The notes: generated by a model not told the origin, from the sequence alone. DNA of 62,751 nucleotides from Alicyclobacillus hesperidum (GCF_900107035.1 NZ_FNOJ01000017.1:1-62751); one strand, 5' to 3'. Counted from the stretch's first letter, positions 17,601 to 25,941 are shown. A program made the numbers and translations.

Positions 17601-19583
17601 CACAGGAGCCAGATCCTTTGTCCACGTGTCAGCAAGCAGGAGCGTCTCGTACTTTGCCTTCAATTCGTACACGCTCTGCATTGCCTTGACGGTATCCACC
17701 CAAGTGGCGAAGTCTGCCCAAGCCGTGTCCCGCACGTCGACACCCGCCAAGTCTGGCACCGTCGACAGCAGGCGTAGCACCTGCACCGCCGCATCCACTT
17801 CAGGCCATGCGTCGCCTCCCTGGATCGACAGCGACACCTTCGCATTCTCCCACCGTGCGGCGAGTTCCCCGACGGCATTCACAGCGTGAGTCAGTGCGCT
17901 CACCAGAGCTTCGTGATGAGCGCCGGTCGGGGTCTCTGTCAACGCACAACCCCAGAATGGATGCTCCACGGGTACGCCAATTTCCTTCAGGAATGCCTGC
18001 AAGTCACGCAGGAAATCCCGACGCTCCACGAACAACTCTCGCGTCCAGTTGGTATCTACATCAAACGCGGGCCATCTCTCCGCTATCATACGCTCCTGCC
18101 ACCGTATGAGTTGCCCCATCGCTATGTACGGCGTCACCCCCGAGCCGCCCATCGGCTGGTGAAGTACGTCGATATACTCGTTTAGCTTGCTCCGCTGTAT
18201 CTTGTACTCGAGTTCGTTTGTCTCCGGTACCCCAGCCGTCCCCCGCAGTTGCCAAGTGCGCTCGAGTTCGGTCAAAAGCTGGCGCTTGTTCGTCTTGTTA
18301 CTGTGCAACTCCAGACATGCAGCACCAAGGCCAACCTTCTCAAGGCGACTCTTCACGACTTCCAGGGCAGCCATCTTTTCTGCCACGAAGAGGACGCTTT
18401 TGCCGTCCAGGACGGCCCTTGCGATCACATTCGTGATTGTCTGTGACTTCCCCGTTCCGGGCGGCCCCTGAATGACCAGATTGCGCCCGCGAGCTACATC
18501 AACGACGGCAGCTAACTGTGAACTGTCCGCATCCATCACCGTCTGCATATCGGTGAGCGGCAAAGTGTCGTCAAGGCGGGCGAGTTCGTCGATGTCGGAC
18601 GGTTCCTCGCGAAATCCTTCGACAAGGAGGGACGCAAGGATGTCGTGGTTGAGCGGATTCGCCACGTCCGGCCAAAGGTCTGCCTCAAGGTCGCGAAACA
18701 TCAAGTATTTCCCAAATGAGAAAAAAGCCATGAGCAGGCGGTCTGCGTGGACAATCCAGCGCTCCTGCTTGGCCACAGTCTCCGAAATGGAGTCGATGTA
18801 GGCGGACAAGCTGCGTTCGTCGTCCACCTCCAGTTCTGGTAATTCAATTCCAAAATCAATTTTCAACTTATACTGAAGCGAAAGGTTCGCGACAACCTCT
18901 TCTTCGGAGTACCTGACGGTAAACCGATCCCGCGCCGTATCCCGCTCAAGCGTCACGGGCACAAGGACAAGTGGCGCCATGAGCGGTTTGTCGCTCGACT
19001 CCGATTCATACCACTCGAGAAAACCCATTGCGAGAAACAACGTGTTCGCACCTTGCTCTTCCAACGAAGTTCGCGCTGTGCGAAAAGTGTTGAGTAAGCG
19101 TTTGTTCAATTGGTTCGCCGTGTACGGCGCAGACAGAGTAAGCTCGCCGCCAGCGACTGTGCCTTGTACCTGCGATCCGTCGTCAGGGGCTCCCGCCTGC
19201 GTGCCTTCTGTCTTTTCGCTGTTCTCCGCTTCTCCGTCCAAAACTGCTTCATCGGGCACCTTGTTTTCCAGTACAGTGGCAAAGAAATTGAGGCTCAAGC
19301 GTTCGCCCACCAAGCGTTTGTAAACCTCGTCAATCGGCTGATGGTCCAGGTACACACCTTGACTTTTTGGCAGACGAAAATTGAGCATATTGTTACGCAG
19401 GGTCAAATCCAGCAGATCCCGCCTTGCCTCCTGTAACTTCTGCCTGAGCACGCTCTGACGGTCGGGACCGGTTCCATGTGTCCCACCACGTCGCAAGGCA
19501 TCTACGGTGTGAATCCCCGATTGTCGGGCAGCCGCGGGCTTCTTCGCCGCATCCCTGACGGATTCACTTGGCACCGAACTCAT
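14607..19583 (-). CDS. Large DUF4011 SF1 helicase with Vsr-like nuclease and DUF3320
   Basis: A giant cytoplasmic protein of about 1,658 residues. It has an N-terminal DUF4011-like region (about 45-350). A superfamily 1 ATPase follows, with Walker A GPPGTGKS (about 375-382), VFDEASQVQP (about 1014), GDSKQLPPTNFF, and late helicase motifs such as VQGDERDVIFVSVGYG and NVLITRARVRCEVFT. Next comes a Vsr/MTES_1575-type nuclease (about 1310-1420: FEEAVRDEL, FIDLAVV, GIECDGATYHSS, RDRDRLR) and a C-terminal DUF3320-like part. All key residues seem intact. It is a single gene with no operon partner. Related helicase-nuclease fusions are frequent in defence islands, so phage or plasmid defence is plausible. 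ATG at 19583 is likely; TTG at 19592 is possible. Confidence 0.88.
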   Translation of the reverse strand: MSSVPSESVRDAAKKPAAARQSGIHTVDALRRGGTHGTGPDRQSVLRQKLQEARRDLLDLTLRNNMLNFRLPKSQGVYLDHQPIDEVYKRLVGERLSLNFFATVLENKVPDEAVLDGEAENSEKTEGTQAGAPDDGSQVQGTVAGGELTLSAPYTANQLNKRLLNTFRTARTSLEEQGANTLFLAMGFLEWYESESSDKPLMAPLVLVPVTLERDTARDRFTVRYSEEEVVANLSLQYKLKIDFGIELPELEVDDERSLSAYIDSISETVAKQERWIVHADRLLMAFFSFGKYLMFRDLEADLWPDVANPLNHDILASLLVEGFREEPSDIDELARLDDTLPLTDMQTVMDADSSQLAAVVDVARGRNLVIQGPPGTGKSQTITNVIARAVLDGKSVLFVAEKMAALEVVKSRLEKVGLGAACLELHSNKTNKRQLLTELERTWQLRGTAGVPETNELEYKIQRSKLNEYIDVLHQPMGGSGVTPYIAMGQLIRWQERMIAERWPAFDVDTNWTRELFVERRDFLRDLQAFLKEIGVPVEHPFWGCALTETPTGAHHEALVSALTHAVNAVGELAARWENAKVSLSIQGGDAWPEVDAAVQVLRLLSTVPDLAGVDVRDTAWADFATWVDTVKAMQSVYELKAKYETLLLADTWTKDLAPVRTRILAHQSFFGRMSGEYKSARAQAMACLRSPQKQSEAEMLAWLNDVIYVQQTQERVMQHEVTLAKLLGGKWRGVDTDWKMCAEIVGWMVNLQQLCMRGEIPGWVVDLLVRPDIREAATGTLAILEPAVAEARSTVRVAVEKLQYRRTDVERGETTTNGLNGGSETAGLTDSIAADDEQLRRWQGELDTLSGIVRWNLFTRRCDKVGLGSVVHAAASWRYAGDSLVDAVTYRWYEALLQVVFKQHPTIAEFAGNAQWGTVERFRALDEEMTRITQKLAAAAHLQRIPSRESSGGELGLLRREMQKKGRHMAIRQLLARTGHAIQALKPVFMASPMSVATFFPPGSLHFDLVVFDEASQVQPVDALGAIIRGRQLVVVGDSKQLPPTNFFDAAVDDEEDPEDTDVHTSDMESILSLCVSQGMPERMLRWHYRSRHESLIALSNAEFYDGRLILFPSPERKSTTKGLVLHRLEDTAYDRGKSRTNRLEARAVAQAVMEHARAFVNGDTDETLGVVALSSTQAEAIEDEVDRLRRANPSCEPFFAASDEPFFVKNLETVQGDERDVIFVSVGYGRDKDGYLAMTFGPLGKAGGERRLNVLITRARVRCEVFTNLRSEDIDLHRAKGEGSRVFKAFLRYCETGKLDLPHSTGREADSPFEEAVRDELVRLGYQVDVQVGSAGFFIDLAVVDPDAPGRYLIGIECDGATYHSSRSARDRDRLRQQVLEGLGWTLHRIWSTDWFRDRKKALAKLVAAIEEAKVRAKRESLEQTERPKRANTGFVESSTLAEEASSADAMATSRPRHSEAVQEIQASAAGAVTEPYVAATLHIPPLGVELHEVAIGQWANWIAQVVEIESPVHVEVVVRRIADACGIKRIGKRIRATYGNAVRYAVSQQLVKMDGDILLSPSLDTMPIRSRADVPTYEKQMEYIAQSEIAAVMMALIDRAYGYSEESLIVDTGRALGFSRVTQDMRDILSRVFASLQNSGRVRLEGVNYVRAGD

Positions 19584-19841
19584 CCCACCCAACGCCCCTA
19601 TCCATTTCGTCTCTCTGAAGTGTACGTTCGCTCAATGGCAAGGTATAACCGCTAAATTCCGACATGATTCCTTATTACGCTACAAGAGATTGGGATAATC
19701 AGCAAGATTATAATCACCCAAAAACTGACACATCAATAAGCTGGCGATCCCTTGCAAAACGTGCTACACTGTCGAACACAAACTCCTGTGATGTTGGTGG
19801 GACATTTTTTGGTTTTAATCTATGGCGAGTAATATGGGAAT
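19584..19841. other. Gap without a recognisable gene
   Basis: AT-richer sequence upstream of the helicase gene and the candidate non-coding RNA. It presumably holds the helicase promoter, but I saw no convincing -35/-10 pair. Open frames here are short, have no ribosome site and no protein-like composition. Confidence 0.4.
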
Positions 19842-20006
19842 CCGACTCCAGACTTGAAGATGCCATGCCTCCGTGAGTGGAAGGTTGAATCAAGCGATAG
19901 GATACCCACCTGTGAGAGCAGGTTCAAAACCGATTGTCCCACGGCAGAACGGGGTACATAGGAAGCCGTTTCTCAATGTTCGAAGCATTGGGAGGCGGTT
20001 TTTTGT
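19842..20006 (+). ncRNA. Candidate structured non-coding RNA (possibly 6S-like)
   Basis: A transcript of about 165 bases is suggested by a TAATAT box at 19830-19835 and a strong intrinsic terminator ending near 20006, with no gene between. Internal pairing is evident: ACCTG/CAGGT around 19909-19925, CCGTG/CACGG bringing the two ends together, and GCCTCC pairing with GGAGGC inside the terminator. A long closed hairpin with an internal loop is the plan of 6S RNA, but I could not match a consensus with certainty. A riboswitch or T-box leader is less likely, because the coat gene starts 145 bases after the terminator. Confidence 0.4.
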
Positions 20007-20010
20007 TTTT
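19966..20010 (+). terminator. Strong intrinsic terminator of the RNA candidate
   Basis: A 13-bp stem with a few G-U pairs (CCGTTTCTCAATG / CATTGGGAGGCGG), a 7-base loop and the tail TTTTTTGTTTTT. Confidence 0.8.
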
Positions 20011-20150
20011 CTTCATAAGTGTCTTCACCCCCACCTTCACCATCGCCCGCACACGTTTGCTTTCCATCTGGATTTTTCGTGTATAACGCACAAAAGGATC
20101 CACATGTTAATCGACGAGGAAACCATTGATCTCTTTTGGAGGACGATACG

Positions 20151-20780
20151 ATGCAGATGTTGACGCACGAGATGGCCGAACTCAACGAGCTTTTGCTAAG
20201 CTGCACCAACTCGATTCAATCGATGGCACTCTTTTTAAACCAAGCTCAGGATCAAGAACTGCGCGACATGATTGCCAGGCACTACGCGGTGCACGTGCAG
20301 GATTACAACATGAAAGTGGAATTTGCCAAACAGCAACAGGGTTCGACCGATACGCTCGACGTTCCCCCGCTGCCGTCTATGCAACCCATGCCGATGCACC
20401 CTATGTCCGTGCAGCCCGTACAACCGCAAATCAAGTTGCAACAACTGGACGATCGCGCCATTACGACGTCGTATTTGCTGACACTCAAACGGGCCGGCCG
20501 CGAATACGCTTGGGCTGCATTCGAGACGTCCACCGTACAGATGCGCACATTTTTAGAGGATGCCTTCCGGATGTGCTCGCACCAAGCGTTTGAAGTGTGG
20601 CAATACGCAGTGCGCAAAGGCTGGTATGCAGCGCAGCAGGCACCTGCCCAAGCTGTACAAAACCTGGCGCAAACCTACCAAGAGGTGCCGTACCATCAGC
20701 CGGCCGCCCAATATACGAGCGGATCGCAACCACAAGCGCAACAACCTGGCATGACGATGCCAGGCCATCGCTATCAGTGA
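20151..20780 (+). CDS. Spore coat protein, CotF family
   Basis: A 209-residue protein. An N-terminal four-helix-like segment (MAELNELLLSCTNSIQSMALFL) is followed by a Met/Pro/Gln-rich linker (about 75-98), the Coat F domain (about 105-165: DRAITTSYLLTLKRAGREYA and so on) and a Gln/Pro-rich tail. It is a structural layer protein of endospores, made in the mother cell. GGAGG lies 8 bases before the ATG at 20151. It is monocistronic. The stop overlaps a small hairpin (20762-20786) that may serve as a shared terminator with the convergent MFS gene. It supports the assignment to a spore former. Confidence 0.82.
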   Translation: MQMLTHEMAELNELLLSCTNSIQSMALFLNQAQDQELRDMIARHYAVHVQDYNMKVEFAKQQQGSTDTLDVPPLPSMQPMPMHPMSVQPVQPQIKLQQLDDRAITTSYLLTLKRAGREYAWAAFETSTVQMRTFLEDAFRMCSHQAFEVWQYAVRKGWYAAQQAPAQAVQNLAQTYQEVPYHQPAAQYTSGSQPQAQQPGMTMPGHRYQ

Positions 20781-20793
20781 TGGCCTCGGCCAA

Positions 20794-22059
20794 CTAATCT
20801 CCGTTTGCCGCTCGCCGTGTTTGGGTTGTCTCGATATCCTGCGACGTCAAGGCGGCACGTAGAGCCTTTTGCTCTTGCGCCTTAAACCGTTTGCCGCGTA
20901 GCAAGAAAAGCCAACTGGTGGCGGCAAGGACGGCACACACGAGATACACCTCGCGATACCCGGCCCATTGTGCGATGGCGCCACCCAGCAAGCTGCCGAG
21001 CATCTGTCCAAGGTTGTTCGTATTGCTGTACAGCGCCGTCGCAGACCCGGGAGCATCAGGCAAGAAATCCTGCATATAGCTCATGCCAATACTCACACTG
21101 ATGGCGATAAACGTCGCACAAAAAAGTTGCAACGCAAGCATTTCCCACGGTCTTTGTGCAAACCAGGCTCCGACGTAATACAAGGCGCCGCAAAGGGAGC
21201 CGAAGAGCAACAACGGCCGCTTGCCAAGCCGCGCACTCAGCGCACCAAGCCCAAGAATGATGGGAATTTCGAGGCCCGCACTCAACGCGACGACCGAACC
21301 GACCATTCTGTCTGAGCCGTGTAACGCCTTCGTCACGAAGAGTGGCATATAAAGTCCATTCATCGAGGACGCAGTATATACAGCAACGTACGACACACAG
21401 GCGGTGACGACATGGCGATTTTGCAACACGGCAAACGACTTTACCGGCTGTGAACCCAGAATGCCTGCAGGTGGCCGCCGTTCTATCCGCCAGAAGACGA
21501 TGGCGAGCACGGCGACAAACAAGAAAGCTGTCGCGGCAAAGAGTCCAGAAAAGTGATAGGCCTGTAACAAATAGGACCCCAATAACGGCCCAATGACCCA
21601 GGCCAACGAAAAAAACGACCTGAGTGATGACGTAGCAAACGTCGCATCGACGTCCGGCACCCGACTGGCTGTCTCACGCGCGTAAGCGAATAACTGGGGA
21701 AACGCGGAGGCACCAAGTCCAAGCAACACCGTCGAGACGATGAGTAATGGCAAGTAGCTGTGTATGACGAGAAAACTACCATACCCCAAGGCAGAACAAG
21801 CTGCCGCGACAAGCATGATGTATTTTTTCGCCACACGCAAGTCGGATAGCCTGCCAAGCCAGGTGCTCGCCAAAATGCCACCGATGCCATTGACACACAT
21901 GAATAGCCCGAGTTCCGCCGCTGACATATGGACGACGTCCGTGCCGAACAACGACAAATAGGGTCTCGTGATGGAAACCCCAATGCCGACGAGCGTGATG
22001 GCGAGAACGAGTGTGCCATAGCCAGGCAGCAAGCGGGAACTGAGCGGAACAAACCGCAT
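20794..22059 (-). CDS. MFS transporter, sugar-efflux (SET)-like
   Basis: A 421-residue, 12-helix MFS protein. TLVGIGVSITRPYLSLFGTDVVHMS near the N-terminus, TWLGRLSDLRVAKKY in loop 2-3, and ALYSNTNNLGQMLGSLLGGAIAQWAGYR in the C-terminal half resemble the SetA/SetB sugar and glucoside efflux family. I chose ATG at 22059 (GAGG six bases upstream); the longer frame upstream is not transporter-like. It is convergent with the CotF-like gene and divergent from the thioesterase. The substrate is unproven. Confidence 0.85.
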   Translation of the reverse strand: MRFVPLSSRLLPGYGTLVLAITLVGIGVSITRPYLSLFGTDVVHMSAAELGLFMCVNGIGGILASTWLGRLSDLRVAKKYIMLVAAACSALGYGSFLVIHSYLPLLIVSTVLLGLGASAFPQLFAYARETASRVPDVDATFATSSLRSFFSLAWVIGPLLGSYLLQAYHFSGLFAATAFLFVAVLAIVFWRIERRPPAGILGSQPVKSFAVLQNRHVVTACVSYVAVYTASSMNGLYMPLFVTKALHGSDRMVGSVVALSAGLEIPIILGLGALSARLGKRPLLLFGSLCGALYYVGAWFAQRPWEMLALQLFCATFIAISVSIGMSYMQDFLPDAPGSATALYSNTNNLGQMLGSLLGGAIAQWAGYREVYLVCAVLAATSWLFLLRGKRFKAQEQKALRAALTSQDIETTQTRRAANGD

Positions 22060-22204
22060 GCGAAACCTCAACCACAAGCCCTCCCGGATTAAGCTACACG
22101 CATGGTAGCACCCAGGGGGGCCTTTGAGGATTGCAGATCTGGTTAAAACATGACGAAATTGTGTGTTTGTCGAAATTGGCAGGTCTTGAATCCGCTTTAC
22201 CTGT

Positions 22205-22234
22205 TTGGCTGGTTCACGCCCGCTGCGATACAAT
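22205..22234 (+). promoter_or_regulatory. Likely SigA promoter of the thioesterase gene
   Basis: TTGGCT (22205-22210), an 18-base spacer and TACAAT (22229-22234), about 65 bases before the ATG. Confidence 0.4.
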
Positions 22235-22298
22235 TTTTTGCGGAAATGAAATGGTTCCTAAATGGGGTCAAGCAAGCCTAAAGAAAGGTGAGGGTCAG

Positions 22299-22832
22299 AT
22301 GGAACCCAATCGCGAAGAAAAGTTTTGCAAAGAATCGCGCGCCACGAAAATTCTACGGGTCTTCCCCTCGGATTTGAACGACCATAATACGATGTTTGGC
22401 GGCAAGTTGATGGCCTATATTGACGATGTGGCTTCGATTTCGGCTGAGCGGCACGCGCGCGCCGAATGCGTCACAGCCTCCACCGACAGCGTCGACTTCC
22501 TACTTCCCATCCGCGAAGGTCACTCGGTCTGCTTAACGTCGTATGTGACGTCGACTGGGCGCAGCTCGATGGAGGTGTTCGTCAAAGTCGTCGCCGAACA
22601 TCTGCGCACAGGCGAGCGGATGATTGCAGCAACCGCATTTTTGACCTTTGTCGCACTCGGCCCGGATGGCCGTCCCGTCCCCGTACCGAAAGTGATTCCC
22701 GAGTCCCCTGAAGAAAAAAAGCTGCACGAAACAGCTCCCGCGCGCGCCGAGGCCCGCAAGCGCCACCGCGAACAAAGTAAACTGCTCGCCGAACACCTGC
22801 GGCCTGACCGACTTTGGGAGATGGGCAACTGA
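22299..22832 (+). CDS. Acyl-CoA thioesterase, hotdog fold (YkhA/YciA type)
   Basis: A 177-residue cytoplasmic thioesterase that hydrolyses acyl-CoA to free acid and CoA. The hotdog signature is clear: RVFPSDLNDHNTMFGGKLMAYIDDVASISA with the catalytic Asp, then ASTDSVDFLLPIREGHSV and MIAATAFLTFVAL. GGTGAGGG precedes the ATG at 22299. The Ala/Glu/Arg-rich C-terminal helix is normal for this type. It converges with the Gfo/Idh gene one base away, with no terminator visible between them. Confidence 0.9.
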   Translation: MEPNREEKFCKESRATKILRVFPSDLNDHNTMFGGKLMAYIDDVASISAERHARAECVTASTDSVDFLLPIREGHSVCLTSYVTSTGRSSMEVFVKVVAEHLRTGERMIAATAFLTFVALGPDGRPVPVPKVIPESPEEKKLHETAPARAEARKRHREQSKLLAEHLRPDRLWEMGN

Positions 22833-22833
22833 G

Positions 22834-23832
22834 TTACTTCGCGATTTCAATCCGCTGACAAGACGCCATCGACTGCAAGCACGCGTCGATGACGCGCATA
22901 TTGGCGATGGCGTCCACAGGTTGAAAGCGAAGCGGTGCACCCGTGAGCACGGCTTCAGCGAAGTCGTCCGCCTGTAAAGTGTACGGGTCAAAACTCGGAA
23001 ACGCCTCCACGCGCTCGCCATGCGACGTGATCACTTGAAATGACATATCTTCCCCGACGAACGCATTCACCACTTCGATCCGCCCATCGCTGCCCAAAAT
23101 TTCGAGCGTGTTACGGGGAGCAGCCCACATCGCACAATCAAACGTCAGACCGATGCGCTTCGGAAATTCGACCAGTCCCGACACCATCATGTCTACATCG
23201 TCGTGTTGCGACGATGTGAATCCCACTGCCGTCGCCGCCACCGGTTCGTCACCGAGGATGAGCCGAGCTGCACTGATTGGGTAACAGCCGACGTCATAGA
23301 GCGATCCACCGCCCCAATCGCGGCGGTACCGCACGTTGCCGAGATCGGCCGCATTGTTGAACGTAAATGTCGCGTGAATGCCGCGGATAGCTCCTATCTC
23401 CCCGCTCCTCACGATTTGCACTATGCGTTCATAACGCGGATGGTGACGATACATAAATGCCTCAGCGAGCAAGACACCTCTATTCGCACAAGCCTCCACC
23501 ATCTCCCGAGCCGTTGCCGCCGAAAGCGCGATGGGCTTCTCGCAAAGAACGTGTTTTCCGGCCTGTGCGGCGCGAATGGTCCATTCTTTATGCAAATGGT
23601 TCGGCAGCGGGATGTACACCGCGTCCACGTCTGGATCCGCTAGCAATTCTTCGTAGCTGCCATAAGCGCGCGCAATTCCCAAGCGGGCCGCCGTCGCAGC
23701 AGCCTTTTCCTGACTGCGGCTGGCCAGCGCGATCACGCTATTTTTTTGCGACTTTTGCATACCGGGGATTACCTTGCGAATTGCGATATCAGCGCATCCA
23801 AGCACGCCCCAGCGCAACCTTTGTTGTGTCAT
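22834..23832 (-). CDS. Gfo/Idh/MocA-family NAD(P)-dependent oxidoreductase
   Basis: A 332-residue sugar or cyclitol dehydrogenase-type enzyme. The N-terminal Rossmann fold (WGVLGCADIAIRKVIPGM) is followed by IPLPNHLHKEWTIRAAQAGKHVLCEKPIALS with the catalytic Lys of the EKP motif. The second domain carries GGGSLYDVGCYPIS, including the usual D(V)G-C segment. ATG at 23832 follows GGGGTGGG. A cre-like site just downstream of a TATACT box lies about 80-95 bases upstream, consistent with carbon-source control. The substrate is unknown. Confidence 0.9.
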   Translation of the reverse strand: MTQQRLRWGVLGCADIAIRKVIPGMQKSQKNSVIALASRSQEKAAATAARLGIARAYGSYEELLADPDVDAVYIPLPNHLHKEWTIRAAQAGKHVLCEKPIALSAATAREMVEACANRGVLLAEAFMYRHHPRYERIVQIVRSGEIGAIRGIHATFTFNNAADLGNVRYRRDWGGGSLYDVGCYPISAARLILGDEPVAATAVGFTSSQHDDVDMMVSGLVEFPKRIGLTFDCAMWAAPRNTLEILGSDGRIEVVNAFVGEDMSFQVITSHGERVEAFPSFDPYTLQADDFAEAVLTGAPLRFQPVDAIANMRVIDACLQSMASCQRIEIAK

Positions 23833-23912
23833 CTGTCCCACCCCACTTGTCGAAACTCGTCACGAAAGATCTATTTGCGTCACAGCGATCAGATCAATTG
23901 CGGCCATCGATG

Positions 23913-23926
23913 TCAAAACGCTTTCA
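23913..23926 (-). promoter_or_regulatory. cre-like operator upstream of the Gfo/Idh gene
   Basis: TGAAAGCGTTTTGA on the minus strand matches the cre consensus at about 13 of 14 positions. It directly follows TATACT, a good -10 box, so a bound repressor would sit near the transcription start. Confidence 0.5.
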
Positions 23927-24029
23927 GTATAACAAACTCCACCAATACATTTGGCTGTTTCATGACACTCACACCATTTTGTTTGTGATTTGATGTCTGA
24001 ACACGTAATATCAGGCTCGAGGTGATTCC

Positions 24030-25256
24030 ATGCGCGGAACCAAACCAGCGATGCGGCTTTGCGCCGCTCTTTGTGCCATGATGATCATGGTGGCAGGATG
24101 CGACACGACGAATCGGCCGCAGCAGTCGGAAACAGAAAATGCGCTACCGGCACGCGTGCAACCGGGAGCTCTGGTGGCGGGCGGATCGACAGTCGTCGCC
24201 GAATTTGTCCACAACAAATGGATTTACCTGCCGGCTGCCTCCGTCGTCAACGCGCCCTCGTCGGCGTTTCAGACGGTCGACGTGTCCGCAACCGGCGAAG
24301 TCGCTGCCACGACACCCGGCAATGGTGACACGTTGACGGGTGGTAGCAGTGGAAGTGCTCTGTGGCTTTATCAACGCGGTTGGCGACCTGTCGAGATACA
24401 GGGCGATGCGAACGTGCAAGTTCATGCCTTTGCGCCAGATGGCACGCTATATGCCGCAACAGATGATGGCCAACTGGCTGGACTATGGAAAAGAACGAAT
24501 GAAGGCTGGACACAAGTTCCCGGAACGACACAAATGGGTTACATCACGTCCATTCTCTGGTCGCCCAAAGGCACCCTCACAGTCGTCTCCATTCCGGACA
24601 ATGGCGCAACGACCATCTGGCAGCAGATAGGTCAGAAGTGGATTGCACTCGGCGGCGAGAACGCGCCGTTTGCGGGCGACACATTGACCATACAATGGTC
24701 TCCTTCCGGGCAGTTGACTGTCGGTTCGAGCGGGCATGGCGCGTTTACGTACGAGAACGGAACATGGACACCTGCCGGGGGTGTGCCGACACCCATTTCG
24801 GATGTGCAACAGATTGGCTGGTCACCAGAAGGGAATCTGTATGTTGCTGGTCATACGTCCGGATCAACCGGGCTTTGGGAGCTAAGCGGAGGACATTGGC
24901 ACGAAGTCAACGGCCTCGGACAAGCCGTCGGGCATGATAAAATCCGCGAATTTGGCTGGTCGCCACAAGGTGTGCTCACGGTCAGCGACGGAACAGCCTG
25001 TCAATTGTTCCAGTTGCAAAGTGGGCGCTGGGTGTGTATCTGGAACAAGACAAAAGCATCGGATCCCGACGCACTGCCTCCCTACTTTGCCTGGTCGCCG
25101 CAAGGTACGTTGGTATGCGACGGTGGCGATATCGGCGGGCTTTGGCAGGAGACCGCAAACGGCTCGTGGACTCTCATTGGCGGCAACCAGTCGCCATTTC
25201 GCGGACAGCGCAACGTCTCGTTTACCTGGGCGCCTGCGGACAGCACGACGAGCTAA
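24030..25256 (+). CDS. Lipoprotein with seven propeller-like repeats
   Basis: A 408-residue surface lipoprotein of unknown function. A signal peptide ends in the lipobox MVAGC (Cys about 24). From about residue 75 on, a unit of roughly 42-50 residues recurs seven times, with cores such as WSPKGTL, WSPSGQL, WSPEGNL, WSPQGVL and WSPQGTL. Each is followed by a GLW...W turn. Seven such units suggest a seven-bladed beta-propeller, with the last strand at the C-terminus (FTWAPAD). GAGGTGATT precedes the ATG. It is a single gene between the Gfo/Idh gene and a convergent SdpI-type gene. Ligand binding or envelope sensing is plausible but not shown. Confidence 0.75.
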   Translation: MRGTKPAMRLCAALCAMMIMVAGCDTTNRPQQSETENALPARVQPGALVAGGSTVVAEFVHNKWIYLPAASVVNAPSSAFQTVDVSATGEVAATTPGNGDTLTGGSSGSALWLYQRGWRPVEIQGDANVQVHAFAPDGTLYAATDDGQLAGLWKRTNEGWTQVPGTTQMGYITSILWSPKGTLTVVSIPDNGATTIWQQIGQKWIALGGENAPFAGDTLTIQWSPSGQLTVGSSGHGAFTYENGTWTPAGGVPTPISDVQQIGWSPEGNLYVAGHTSGSTGLWELSGGHWHEVNGLGQAVGHDKIREFGWSPQGVLTVSDGTACQLFQLQSGRWVCIWNKTKASDPDALPPYFAWSPQGTLVCDGGDIGGLWQETANGSWTLIGGNQSPFRGQRNVSFTWAPADSTTS

Positions 25257-25275
25257 CGCCGCAGGTTGAAAACCT

Positions 25276-25941
25276 TTAGCCCCGTCGAAAGTACACGTAA
25301 GATAGGATGGTGGACAGGGCTGCCCAAACCACGATGAGCACGAGGATACCCAAAATGGCAAAGTGTATGGGGACGACCCATGCGCAGACGACGCACAAAA
25401 GGCCGGTCGCGACGCCGAGAGCACCGGCGGTGCGGTGCGTGCGCCGCCACGTTTCCTCACTGGCCAACGTCCACGGCGTCCGGATACCAACTAGCCAATT
25501 CGGCGACACGCGCGGTAGATAATTGGCCAGTATGGCCACAAACAAGCCGATGAGACTGAGCGGCACGCGTTGCGAGCTTCCCGGTACGCCAATCGCATGC
25601 AAGAGTAACCATAGTTGAATACAGCCCATGAAGACGACGACAATGCCACCGAAGAACCGGTACGTCGACCAAAACCCCGCATATTGTGCACGCTTCGGAT
25701 CGATCCGCCAGAACACGTTCCAAAGACCAATGAGCGCAAGCATGATGATGGGCATCACGATGGTCGCTCCGAGGCGGCTCATGTAGCCATTTGGCTTGCC
25801 GGATGCATCGAAGTGCGTTGCGACAACGGCAGGCAGGTGCGGATATAAGATCCCGCTTGCGGCACACACCGCTCCCCAGGCAGCCCACCCCCACCAACTG
25901 AGCGCAGATTTCCGCTCACCAGCCACCTGTACCACCCCCAC
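25276..25941 (-). CDS. SdpI/DUF1648-type membrane protein
   Basis: A 221-residue membrane protein with about six helices. The N-terminal DUF1648 motif (YPHLPAVVATHFDASGKPNGY) and the C-terminal SdpI motif (NWLVGIRTPWTLASEETWRRTHR) are both present. In Bacillus subtilis SdpI gives immunity to the SDP killing peptide and captures its regulator. Here no sdpABC toxin genes or SdpR-like repressor are nearby, so it may be an orphan immunity protein or have another envelope role. The start is GTG (25941); a GTG 15 bases further in is an alternative, with GGGGGTGG ahead of it. Confidence 0.85.
   Translation of the reverse strand: MGVVQVAGERKSALSWWGWAAWGAVCAASGILYPHLPAVVATHFDASGKPNGYMSRLGATIVMPIIMLALIGLWNVFWRIDPKRAQYAGFWSTYRFFGGIVVVFMGCIQLWLLLHAIGVPGSSQRVPLSLIGLFVAILANYLPRVSPNWLVGIRTPWTLASEETWRRTHRTAGALGVATGLLCVVCAWVVPIHFAILGILVLIVVWAALSTILSYVYFRRG

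Noticed and set aside
19664-19876. A 70-codon frame upstream of the RNA candidate
   Set aside because: No ribosome site, odd composition, and it runs into the structured RNA.
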